A program made the position numbers and the translations under genes. A stretch of DNA of 11,191 nucleotides from Pigoraptor vietnamica (lineage: Eukaryota > Opisthokonta > Filasterea), in assembly GCA_943704525.1 (NCBI GenBank), contig CALSCQ010002338.1, forward strand, positions 1 to 11,191, read 5' to 3'. Shown here one piece after another: positions 1-11,191 of this stretch (positions within the stretch are counted from its first letter, which is position 1; each line of letters opens with the position of its first letter). The notes under the pieces are model-generated. The model saw only the letters and a list, made by a program, of their open reading frames with translations, ran no database searches and was not told where the DNA came from.

Positions 1-1371
1 ATGAGATGGAGGCAATTGCTTTGGGGTGCGTGGGTGGGTGGGTGGGTATGTGTGGGTGGGTGGGTATGTGCGTTGAGGGAATGCCATAGCGATGGCCTAC
101 CTGTCGTCAGCGAGTTGGCCTTGCCGCGCAGGCGCTGAGGGTAAATCTCAGACGGAATAACCCAGCCAATGGGGCTGCGGTAGAAGAGGGAGGACGCGAG
201 GGTCAGCCCAAATCAATGTCACGCGGTTTCATCAGCGGTTGCAATCACAAGTGAACTGCAGCCGACGACGTGCACACTCCGAATTGTAATATCCTATTGC
301 GCATACCAAACTAGAAACCTCAGGCATGCCACCGCCACCGAGACTCACCCCCACGAGTAGGCAAAGTTGAGCACGAAGAAGCAGACGAACACGAGGACCG
401 CATATCCCGCGATCTTGTTCTCCTGGTAGTCCGTGTTGATGAGAATGGCCGACGCTGTCACGAGCGACGTGAACATCCCCGCGGCGCCCAGCAGGAGGAG
501 GACGCGGCGGCCAGCGCGGTCGATGGCGTAGACAGCAATGAACGTCGAGAGGAAGTTGACGGCGCCCGTTACGGCCGTCGCAAGCATCTCCTGGAGGCAC
601 AGCTTCTCGAAAATGGTGGGGGCATAGTACCTGCAGAGAGGGCGAAGCGGGAAACGTGGTAAGTACACTCGCCGCCGACAACATGCACAGCAATAGGAGC
701 CCTCCAGTCCCGGCCCGCTTAAGCATACACGCCACACGATGGGCTCACATGTGTGGCACCAATAGGAGCCCTCCAGTCCAACATACACGCCACACGATGG
801 GTTCTCACATGCGTGGCACCAACACACAATTCGCGAATGGTCGCTCGTCGCGCACCACTCACATGATCGCGTTCATGCCGCTGAGCTGCTGGAAGATCTG
901 CAGCATGACGCCGACGAACAGCCGCATCCTCATGTCGCCCTCAAGCAGCTCGCTCCACTTGCCCTCGCCGACCTTGGCCTCGTGCTCGACCGTCGTGCGG
1001 ATGTCGTCAAACTCGAGCGCAATGTCGCTGTCGCCGCGGATCTTCTTGAGCACCTCGACGGCCTTGTCCTCGCGCCCGTGCTCGATGAGCCAGCGCGGCG
1101 TCTCGGGCAGAAAGAGCATGCCGACAAGGAGGAGGACGGCGAAGGCGCTCTGAAGGGCGAGTGAGTAGCGCCACCCGTTGTTGACGTTGTCGAACGCGAG
1201 GTTGAGAAGGTTCGCGACGAGGATGCCCGCCGTGATGGACAGCTGCTGCAGGGTAACCAGCATGCCGCGGTAACGGCGGGGAGCGAGCTCGCTGATGAAG
1301 AAAGGGATGACGCATGACAGGATGCTGCGGTGCGCAAAAGGAAGTAAGCGACCGTTCAGAGAGAGAGTGTG

Positions 1372-1439
<68 letters not shown>

Positions 1440-2323
1440 CGTATTGTGTGTTCGGTCGTCTTATGTGTTGTGTATACATGCACGCGCACACATACTAAAG
1501 CCACATCGCACGCACCCGATGCCGAGACCGGCGACGACGCGTCCCGCATACATCATCCATAGCTGCACCGCGCCCGCCTGCACCGCCCCTCCAATAATGA
1601 AGAGGAGAGAGCCAAAGACAATCGAGAGGCGCCGTCCAATGGCGTCGGCAAGCGTCCCTGCGCCGAGAGCGCTCACGAAGCAGCCGAGTAAGAAGGCGCT
1701 CACGACCCAGCTCAGGTCCGTGGCCACCCAGTTGGGGTCGTCCTGGCTCTGGCCGCACGCGCCCTCCGTCGTGTTGACCTGCATCGAAGGGGCGCGCGTG
1801 TGAGGAAATGCACGCAACCCGCAGAGGTTAAAAGCGATCGAACGAGAGACGTGCAATGTTTCTTACGAACGCACGTGGCGTGCTCACCTTCGCCTTGAGT
1901 GGCATGTTGAACTCCTCGCGGAAGCTGTCCATTACAATTACTCCGCCGATAACGCCGACGTCTGCGCACGTGAGCCTAAAGTAAGTCGCACGCACACTTT
2001 AACACTGGCACCACGTGCGCGCACAAAGTAGCAAATTGCCGAATGCACGCACATACCGCACAGGCGCCAAACGACTCACCATATCCAAAGATGAACCCTC
2101 CGATCGCGGCAAAGAGCACGACGCACACGACGTAAAAGGTCATCTTTTCCTTCGGCGGGACAATGGGACCCGACGCAGTGCGGTTCAGTGCAATGGCGTT
2201 CGGTCCGAGCGAGGGATCTCTCGAGGTCGCATTCGCCTCGCTCGTGAACTGGACTTCGAACATGCCCATCGACTTTCCCGCCGTGAGCTCAGCGCCTGAG
2301 GGCGGCTGCGACGCGGGATCCAT
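1..2323 (-). CDS. MFS sugar (hexose-type) transporter, 3' end outside window
   Basis: Major facilitator sugar transporter of the plasma or an internal membrane, probably moving hexoses; the substrate cannot be read from sequence. Exons in transcript order: 2323-2080, 1961-1888, 1778-1516, 1324-863, 630-349, 174-101 and perhaps 18-1; all junctions keep phase. About 466 residues are visible. A ~60-residue polar N-terminus precedes helix 1, whose end carries FGYDVGVIGGVIVMDSF. An NTT sequon (Asn108) lies in the first outer loop. Other family marks are IGRR (loop 2-3), PETPRWL after helix 6, QQLSGMNAIMYYAP (helix 7), DRAGRR (loop 8-9) and WGPIGWVIPSEIYPQRLRGKA (helix 10 and following loop). The start ATG has A at -3 and G at +4. 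Introns are 79-232 nt where bounded; one carries a CA microsatellite and another a tandem repeat. The last helices are missing. Family is certain; exon 18-1 is tentative. Confidence 0.93.
32..64 (+). repeat. G-quadruplex-type GGGT repeat in transporter intron
   Basis: Seven GGG runs, the first four separated by single T (32-46) and three more at 54-64 with the same spacing. This is the strict G-quadruplex pattern with one-nucleotide loops. It lies in the last visible transporter intron (100-19). The G-rich strand is the template strand of that gene, so the transcript carries the C-rich complement. Confidence 0.75.
692..820. repeat. Imperfect tandem duplication (69 and 60 bp) inside transporter intron
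   Basis: Copy 1 is 692-760 and copy 2 is 761-820. Both begin AATAGGAGCCCTCCAGTCC, share CATACACGCCACACGATGGG, and end GTGGCACC. Copy 2 lacks about 10 bp after the first block and has small changes near the end. The pair lies wholly in the intron between the helix 7 exons (862-631) and makes up more than half of it. Confidence 0.85.
1372..1435. repeat. (TA)n-(GT)n compound microsatellite in transporter intron
   Basis: A TA run (about 1372-1383) passes directly into about 26 GT units (1384-1435). Just before it is a short GAGAGAG run, and after it a degenerate GTGCGTGCG tail. It sits in the intron 1515-1325. On the sense strand of the transporter it reads as CA followed by TA. Confidence 0.9.
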
Positions 2324-2541
2324 TTTCTCCTCTCTCAGTCTCTTCGGTGGGAGTAGCTACGGGGGTTGTGGACGACGACGACCTGTTGGCACCCCTTTGG
2401 AGGGTGTCGCACTTGACAGCACACACGCGCTTACATGCATAAACAGCGCACGGCAGGCGTTTGCTTCAGGGAAGAGTCAATCGGAACTGTGTGGTCTGGA
2501 CTTACGCGACTGCGCAATCGCTCAAGCCACTCGAGAGCCCC

Positions 2542-2549
2542 TTTATATA
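2542..2549 (-). promoter_or_regulatory. TATA box of the sugar transporter
   Basis: On the minus strand the context reads CTATATAAAGGGG, a near-ideal TATA box. It lies about 220 bp upstream of the transporter ATG. A start site about 30 bp downstream would give a 5' leader of roughly 190 nt. The orientation fits the transporter and not MAD2. Confidence 0.6.
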
Positions 2550-2551
2550 GC

Positions 2552-2557
2552 CACGTG
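2552..2557. promoter_or_regulatory. CACGTG E-box next to the TATA box
   Basis: A perfect CACGTG palindrome sits two bases upstream of the TATA box in the transporter direction. This is the core site of bHLH-type factors in many eukaryotes. A six-base motif also occurs by chance; its place beside a strong TATA box is the only support. Confidence 0.35.
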
Positions 2558-2628
2558 TTGCATCGCCCTGCGGCGTGCGTCCCCACGCGACGTCGCAAGC
2601 AGTGTGAAAGCCCTCACACCTGGAATCG

Positions 2629-2668
2629 GAGAGAGAGACAGAGAGACAGAGAGAGAGAGAGAGAGAGA
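2629..2668. repeat. (GA)n microsatellite in the divergent promoter
   Basis: About 40 bp of GA units with two GACA interruptions. It is an uninterrupted purine strand apart from those C bases. It lies upstream of the transporter TATA box. Confidence 0.9.
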
Positions 2669-2838
2669 CGCAGAGGGTTTTCCCCAGTGGACTGCGCAGC
2701 GACCAATGACAACAGGCAGACGCCAGCGGAATTGCGCACGCACACGCCGGGCCATTGTTCGGAACCAAAAGCACGCCCGTTCGCTAATTTTCGGGGGCTT
2801 GTTGCGTGTGCTACATGGCTATTTTGCCTTGCTACACC

Positions 2839-2870
<32 letters not shown>

Positions 2871-2881
2871 TGTGTGTGTGT
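2839..2881. repeat. (TG)n microsatellite upstream of MAD2
   Basis: About 21 TG units with one TATG interruption near 2863, followed by a degenerate GCGTGCATGTG tail. It lies about 200 bp upstream of the MAD2 ATG. Confidence 0.9.
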
Positions 2882-2953
2882 GCGCGTGCATGTGTTGCGC
2901 TTCGCGGTGGGAAGTTATTTTGGGATGAGCGTGCGTATGCTAAATATAAACAT

Positions 2954-2971
2954 ATCTCGGCGAGATCTCGG
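2954..2971. promoter_or_regulatory. Compact symmetric element upstream of MAD2
   Basis: ATCTCG-G-CGAGAT (2954-2966) is a perfect inverted repeat. It overlaps CGAGATCTCG (2961-2970), a perfect 10-bp palindrome, so ATCTCGG occurs twice with an 11-bp period. The element ends 110 bp before the MAD2 ATG, beside a GC-rich TTGGTGGCGCG (2975-2985). It could be a dimer-binding operator; no factor is identified. Confidence 0.35.
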
Positions 2972-3081
2972 AAGTTGGTGGCGCGTCCTCAAAATTTGAA
3001 AACTGAGTTTGACAGACTTACGGCGCTGAAAACGAACGAATCTTTCGATTCCCTTTCCCTCACGCAAACCCTCTCAAGAGA

Positions 3082-4550
3082 ATGCTTGCCGGTGGTGAAG
3101 ACGGCCAGCAGGCCATTACCCTCAAGGGAAGCACCGAAATTGTCACGGAATTTTTCGGTGTGTAACCCGATTTTGCGCCGCCATGTACGTCAGTGCTGTG
3201 CCGGGCCGTATGTGCAAACTGCCCTCCTGTACGCGTATGGTCCTGACTTGTACGCTTGCGTGGTTTGGTATCGCAGGCTATGCTATTAACAGGTGAGTGG
3301 CGGCTCTGTCAGTCTGTTAAAAGCGAGGCCAGTTGCTAATACACTTCGGGCTGCGAGTGACTTTGTGAATGCCTGTCGTCAGCCACGACTATGCGGCCCT
3401 CTTTGTTGAGTTTGCGCACCTCCGTAACATTGTTGTTGGCGGCCGCAGTGTTCTCTACCAGCGGGGGATCTACCCTCCCGATTCGTTCACTCGCCTGAAA
3501 AAGTACGGCCTGGCTCTCCTCGTAACAAGCGACCCGGCGCTCAAGGACTACCTCACGAACGTCCTCTCCCAACTTCGCGGTGGGCACTTGAAGGACGTGT
3601 GCAGTGGTGTGTGAGCAAGCGATGATTAGCGTGCACTCTGCTGATGCCATCGCGCGCAGACTGGCTCATGGCCAAGACTGTACAGAAGCTCGCCGTGGTC
3701 GTAACGAGCGCAGAGACCGGCGCCGTTGTGGAGCGCTGGCAGTTCAACATTGAGTGTGACAAGACTCTGGTGGCGGCAGGGTGGGTGCTGTGGCGACTTG
3801 GCGTGACTCGTGTGGTACGACTACGCATGCCGTTGCGTAAGTACTAGTATGAAAGCGACATCTGTGTACGTGTGTTAGGGACGAGCGCTGCGTCCTCATC
3901 GTGACTGTGTGCTTGTAAGTTATTGCTCGAAGCTGTGTGCGACGGGCTCGTGCGTTCATTCCGTGTTCGCATGTGTGAATCGGCTGCTCAGCGATGTCGG
4001 CAATGGCCTTTGTCTGTGTCGCTGCTCCGTTTCCAGTCTCCGGTGTCAATGTGTGCGAGTCCGCATGCCCACATGCAATGTGAACCTGCTAGTTCTTACC
4101 GTTCTGTGGCCTTCGCAGCGGCGGCCAGAAGGCGGAGAAGGAAATCAATGGCGAAATTCAGGCCATCATCCGGCAGATCACCGCGAGCGTCACCTTTCTC
4201 CCACTCATCGAGGACAAGTGTGAGTTTTCGCCCCTTGCTGTCTGTGCATAATCTCAGGCGGTTCCAGAATGTGCGTGTTCCTTTATCTGTCTGCGTGCCT
4301 TGGCTGTGCGGGACTGTGAGGCGAACTCGGGCAGTTCTAGAATGTGCTGCTGTATCTATTACTGAACGGTACCGTGCCTGTTGCAGGCACTTTCGACGTC
4401 CTCATATACGCGGACAAGAACGCGGACGTCCCTCTGGCGTGGGAAGAATCGGATGCACGGCTGATCGACAGATCGCAGGAAGTGAAGCTGCGCTCCTTTA
4501 GCACGTCTGTACACAAGGTCGAGTCGCTGGTGGCGTATCGGGACGAATGA
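3082..4550 (+). CDS. MAD2: Mitotic spindle checkpoint protein MAD2
   Basis: HORMA-domain checkpoint protein that binds MAD1 at unattached kinetochores and inhibits CDC20, delaying anaphase. Exons: 3082-3157, 3277-3292, 3449-3579, 3660-3780, 4119-4219, 4387-4550; all phases agree. The product has 202 residues, close to the animal length of about 205. Hallmarks in order: ITLKGSTEIVTEFF (12-25), SVLYQRGIYPPDSFTR (31-46), KYGLALLVT, DWLMAKTVQKLAVVV (75-89), ERWQFNIECDKT (99-110), IIRQIT with Arg133-Gln134 (the dimer-interface residues in human MAD2), and the C-terminal safety-belt part WEES...EVKLRSFSTSVHKVESLVAY (167-199). The 107-118 loop is Gly-rich and divergent. The tail after VAY is only RDE, a few residues shorter than in human. 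The start has A at -3. Introns are 80-338 nt. Family, and MAD2 rather than REV7 (MAD2B), are secure. Confidence 0.97.
3277..3292 (+). other. MAD2: 16-nt microexon of MAD2
   Basis: GCAG precedes it and GTGAGT follows. It completes a Gly codon, encodes Tyr-Ala-Ile-Asn, and starts a Ser codon finished by the next exon. This supplies the link between EFF and SVLYQRG, where the human protein has SFGINS. Without it the frame breaks. Confidence 0.93.
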
Positions 4551-4965
4551 ACGGTCGGACTGGGGCTTGGCCGCCGGCGACCCGACGTGCACTCTCAGAC
4601 TCAGCGTACAGGATTTCGTGCTTAGCGCCAGTTCCGTCAAACCGCGTGCGAAATCTGAGATGGCCCATTTGACACACAGTGACGTTCTGAATGCTTCCAG
4701 AGTGAGCAGACACAGGCGTATCTGAATGGGATCAGAGTGAGAGAAAACGACCGCGGCGCAATTGCCGGTCCCACTGCACGGCTCATGCACTCCGCGTGTC
4801 ATTTTTGAATCGCCTGACACACGCGAGCTAAAAACAGAGCCATAGCGAGCCATAGTAAGACGTGAGAGAGTGGCACGAGTGGTCGTTTTTCGCGCTCGAA
4901 TGGTACCTCCAAGTGATCCCGTCAAGGCCTCGCACAGAAGGCATCCCCGATCTCGCTCCCATCCT

Positions 4966-4977
4966 GCCTAATTAGGC
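4966..4977. repeat. 12-bp perfect palindrome GCCTAATTAGGC
   Basis: It is a perfect inverted repeat with a TAATTA core, the kind of core bound by homeodomain proteins. It lies about 310 bp upstream of the unknown gene's ATG. A regulatory role is only possible. Confidence 0.4.
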
Positions 4978-5008
4978 TACGAAATCTGACTGCGGATGCT
5001 AATCATAG

Positions 5009-5050
5009 ATCCATGTCACCGATTGGAGAATCCATGTCACCAAATGGAAG
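5009..5050. repeat. Two adjacent 21-bp direct repeats
   Basis: Copies at 5009-5029 and 5030-5050 both begin ATCCATGTCACC and share ATTGGA/AATGGA at the same place, with 4 mismatches in 21. The 21-bp length keeps frame, so the ATG frame at 5013 would read MSPIGES then MSPNGRA. Confidence 0.75.
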
Positions 5051-5285
5051 GGCTGACGCCTCGAGTCTCGCACCCGTGACGACAACTCGCAGTGAATTGG
5101 GTACAGAAAACACATGGTGCCTGCTCTCTTTGGGAAAGCGCATTGACTCGGCCCAATGCTCTGTCAAGGAGCGATCACGGATCCCCAACGTCGTTTCCTC
5201 TGGAGCGGTACTTGCAGGCGTTCGGCCGCGGCCTGACGGCGAAAAGGTCCGGGGGTGAAATTCCGATACTTTGCAATCTACTGAA

Positions 5286-6671
5286 ATGACTGCGATCGAC
5301 AGCAAGACTCTCCGCACATACCAGATTACGTCGTCGTCCCTACACGCTCGCGAAATGCGACGACCGTCCGTTGACCGGTCGGCCGCAGTGCCGGCGACTG
5401 CCGGCGGCGGCGATCGCCCGCCCAACACAACGGGCAAAGCGCACCACCAGGCTTGGCGATCCAACACCAATCTCGCGTCGGCGGGGCCGGTAATTCCCGA
5501 CGATGTGCAACGACTTCTTAAGACGGCCAATCGGCCGGCACATCCGCCGCGACGGCACACTCTCACGGATATACCCATACAGCCGTCAGCCTCTACTTCG
5601 TCGACCTTCTCGCAGGGACCTGATTTCGAGAGCCACACAATCGAGGGGGGAGTCGCGGCCGACCGGCGATGCAGCAACGAGTCTGGCGATGCGCGACATG
5701 ACGCGGCGTTGTCTGATCCGTTCGCCCGTGCTGTCGCGGACGCCATCACGAACCGGGCGAACGGCCACGATGGAGTTGCGCTCGTCTCGGGGTCGCTGCT
5801 GAGGGCGGATGCCGTTTGCGTGCCGCGCAACGGATTGCACGCGCACGACAACACATCGTGGTCAAGCATGTCGTCGAAGACGTCGAGCGGCAACCCCGGT
5901 ACTCCCCACGCTCGGCGATTGCGGAGTGTGAGCGACGAGACGCACGCTTCGCGGGGGGCGCGTTACGGCCACGCGGCAAGCACGTTGTGCCACTCGTGTC
6001 GCCTTCCCCAGTTGGTGTCGCCCAATGTGCCAGCGCGACGACGCGGCAATACCATTGACGAGGACGGTCGCGCCGCAAGCAACTGCCAGTGTGCGACGGC
6101 GCACGGCGCAGGCCCCGTCGAGAGCATACATGTCACCGGCGTGGCGGCTTTTCCGAGCCGCCAGGACGCGCGCGACGGCTATCGCCCTCGAGCAGTGAGT
6201 CTGGAGACGGCGGCGGAACGGCATCGCGCGCTGAACACGCGGCCGACATGCGGCGTCAAGCTTCTTCCCCTTCGCGGCGCCCACTTGGCCACGCTCCCGA
6301 GTTCGCAGGATGACGTCGCACGGAGGAGATTCACGAACGACGGCTGGGACGGCGAGCGTCCCGACTGCGCCGCAACTTCTTCGGCGGCGGTGCGCAAGGT
6401 GTCGGTGACTTCAACGGATTCCGGCTGGACGGAGGCACCCGCCGACCTTGGGTTGCTGCGGAGAATTGGCCGGCAGCACGAGCACGATCACAACCACGGC
6501 CACCCCTGCCCGGAGCCAGCGACCGCGGAGTCCACAGGGGCGCCGGATGCCGCGCACGTGCCGCGACGAGTGAACGGGCACATGGAGAATGAGGCCGACT
6601 ACGACCCGTTTGCGGGGTCGACCATCTCCGTGTTCGCCAGCGGGAAGAGCAGCCATGCGTCCCACCGATGA
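5286..6671 (+). CDS. Unknown disorder-prone protein with basophilic kinase-type sites
   Basis: Not recognised as any family. It is an intronless frame of 461 codons from an ATG with G at -3 to TGA. The frame opens five codons earlier at a TTG (5271), which I do not use as a start. The protein is rich in Ser, Thr, Arg, Ala, Pro and Gly and has no membrane helix or signal peptide. It carries repeated basic-Ser/Thr sites: RRPSV (Ser28), RRHTL (Thr92), RRLRSVS (Ser214, Ser216), RRRGNTI (Thr256), RPRAVSL (Ser305), RRRFT (Thr350), RKVSV (Ser373). There is a lone CHSC at 235-238 and a His-rich HEHDHNHGH at 398-406. An upstream exon from ATG 5013, spliced 5254/5303 with a 48-nt GT-AG intron, keeps frame, but that intron would be shorter than any other here. 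An AATAAA lies about 105 bp after the stop. Length and motif pattern support a real gene; function is unknown. Confidence 0.65.
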   Translation: MTAIDSKTLRTYQITSSSLHAREMRRPSVDRSAAVPATAGGGDRPPNTTGKAHHQAWRSNTNLASAGPVIPDDVQRLLKTANRPAHPPRRHTLTDIPIQPSASTSSTFSQGPDFESHTIEGGVAADRRCSNESGDARHDAALSDPFARAVADAITNRANGHDGVALVSGSLLRADAVCVPRNGLHAHDNTSWSSMSSKTSSGNPGTPHARRLRSVSDETHASRGARYGHAASTLCHSCRLPQLVSPNVPARRRGNTIDEDGRAASNCQCATAHGAGPVESIHVTGVAAFPSRQDARDGYRPRAVSLETAAERHRALNTRPTCGVKLLPLRGAHLATLPSSQDDVARRRFTNDGWDGERPDCAATSSAAVRKVSVTSTDSGWTEAPADLGLLRRIGRQHEHDHNHGHPCPEPATAESTGAPDAAHVPRRVNGHMENEADYDPFAGSTISVFASGKSSHASHR

Positions 6672-6776
6672 GGGTGAATTTGACTGCGCGTGCGTTGCGT
6701 GTTTACAAAGGATAAAAACATAATGTTATTGAGAATGCTGCACCTGCGAGGTTACGGCGTGTACGCCTGAGTGGCT

Positions 6777-6782
6777 AATAAA
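6777..6782 (+). terminator. Polyadenylation signal AATAAA of the unknown gene
   Basis: Canonical AATAAA about 105 bp after the stop at 6671, in an AT-rich patch of a GC-rich region. Downstream is a T/G-containing stretch suited to cleavage and polyadenylation. Confidence 0.55.
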
Positions 6783-6848
6783 ATAGAAATGTGTTAGTTT
6801 GAGAACGAGCTCACTCACTCTGCTTGTCCCGGCTAGCCAGTGTTGAGA

Positions 6849-6856
6849 TGACGTCA
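6849..6856. promoter_or_regulatory. CRE-type palindrome TGACGTCA upstream of fumarase
   Basis: A perfect eight-base palindrome matching the bZIP (CREB/ATF) consensus, 133 bp upstream of the fumarase ATG. Its position suits a promoter element; whether this organism's bZIP factors use it is unknown. Confidence 0.4.
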
Positions 6857-6988
6857 CAATGACGGCAATCAGCCGGCCAGTGTGTGGAGTCTGACGGCCC
6901 GTGATGAAGTGGTCTCCCTCTGCGACTCGCGTTTCGCTGTTCCTCGTCCCCGCACGCGCACAGGGCACGGAAGGCTTCAAAAACAACC

Positions 6989-11121
<4,133 letters not shown>

Positions 11122-11191
11122 GTTCGCTGTTGAACGCGGCTGTGGTTACGCATCGCTGAAGAAGAGAGGGACAAATGGGGGGGGGGGGGGG
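11122..11191 (+). other. Tail of window after last fumarase exon, ending in 15 G
   Basis: If GTTCGC at 11122 is a donor, this is the start of another fumarase intron. Otherwise four codons remain to TGA (11131-11133) and the rest is 3' untranslated. Positions 11177-11191 are a pure G run, which probably marks a sequence or assembly limit. Confidence 0.6.

Larger units (their letters stand above)
2324..3081. other. Divergent intergenic region between transporter and MAD2
   Basis: This 758-bp stretch separates the start codons of two genes transcribed away from each other, so it should hold both promoters. Long open frames in it have no recognisable motif and run through GA and GT microsatellites, so I do not call them genes. 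It contains a TATA box and an E-box for the transporter, a possible CCAAT box at 2703-2707, microsatellites at 2629-2668 and 2839-2881, an AT-rich patch at 2940-2955, and a symmetric element at 2954-2971. Confidence 0.7.
4551..5285. other. Intergenic region between MAD2 and the unknown gene
   Basis: This stretch must contain the 3' end of MAD2 and the promoter of the next gene. I see no AATAAA, no TATA box and no recognisable coding motif. Small structured items: a 9-bp direct repeat GAGCCATAG at 4837-4845 and 4847-4855, the 12-bp palindrome at 4966-4977, and a 21-bp tandem repeat at 5009-5050. An ATG at 5013 opens an 81-codon frame ending at 5258, discussed under the downstream gene. Confidence 0.6.
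6672..6988. other. Intergenic region between unknown gene and fumarase
   Basis: This short spacer (317 bp) holds the 3' untranslated region of the unknown gene, with AATAAA at 6777-6782, and the fumarase promoter, with a CRE-like TGACGTCA at 6849-6856. No TATA box is obvious near the fumarase start. No gene is seen. Confidence 0.65.

Noticed and set aside
692-820. CRISPR-like array
   Set aside because: Only two adjacent long copies without spacers, in a eukaryotic intron.
345-827. Transporter frame read open through the intron before exon 630-349
   Set aside because: Reading on from the upstream exon hits TGA at once after the donor, so the intron must be removed. The open part is the tandem repeat.
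2163-3289. Two overlapping plus-strand ORFs of about 280 codons (2163-2999 and 2435-3289)
   Set aside because: They cross transporter exon 1 in antisense, run through GA and GT microsatellites (poly Arg-Glu, poly Cys-Val), and one enters the MAD2 gene in a wrong frame.
3781-3842. Extension of MAD2 exon 4 to the good donor GTAAGT at 3837
   Set aside because: It would leave the wrong phase for the next exon. The donor at 3781 restores the conserved frame leading to IIRQIT.
4359-4925. 188-codon minus-strand ORF over the MAD2 3' end
   Set aside because: It is antisense to the conserved MAD2 last exon and has no recognisable motif.
5271-5285. TTG at 5271 as the start of the unknown gene
   Set aside because: Eukaryotic start codons are almost always ATG, and a suitable ATG lies five codons downstream.
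5003-5893. 296-codon minus-strand ORF opposite the start of the unknown gene
   Set aside because: The plus-strand frame is longer, ends near an AATAAA, and has patterned Arg-Ser motifs. The minus frame shows no motif and is a typical GC-rich antisense frame.

Overview
The window is nuclear DNA from a eukaryote, most likely a unicellular one. Coding DNA is GC-rich and genes are compact. Conserved genes are cut by many short introns (about 80-430 nt), mostly GT-AG, and several introns carry long GT/CA arrays. The standard genetic code fits, because no stop codon interrupts any conserved exon. A mitochondrial-type fumarase, a MAD2 very close to the animal protein and a probable U12-type AT-AC intron suggest a lineage that kept the minor spliceosome. 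I cannot name the species. A protist near opisthokonts, apusomonads or amoebozoans is a guess.

Layout. (1) Positions 1-2323, minus strand: a hexose-type MFS sugar transporter with six firm exons and perhaps the start of a seventh; its 3' end lies beyond position 1. (2) 2324-3081: a divergent intergenic region with a TATA box and E-box facing the transporter, GA and GT microsatellites, and a symmetric element near MAD2. (3) 3082-4550, plus strand: a complete MAD2 spindle checkpoint gene with six exons, 202 residues and a 16-nt microexon. (4) 4551-5285: intergenic. (5) 5286-6671, plus strand: an intronless 461-codon ORF for an unrecognised, disorder-prone protein rich in Arg-X-X-Ser/Thr sites. 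(6) 6672-6988: intergenic, with an AATAAA signal and a CRE-like palindrome. (7) 6989 to at least 11121, plus strand: class II fumarase with a probable mitochondrial presequence, 16 exons and 483 codons in the window; the last exon is probably missing. The sequence ends in a run of 15 G.

The genes do not form a pathway. Sugar uptake and the TCA cycle are both central carbon metabolism, but MAD2 and the unknown protein are unrelated, as is normal in a eukaryotic genome. The most notable signal is the last fumarase intron. It begins ATATCC, ends CAC, has a TCTTTAAC branch-like motif, and is the only splice I found that restores the conserved C-terminal frame. I found no mobile element, RNA gene, CRISPR array or new multi-gene system.
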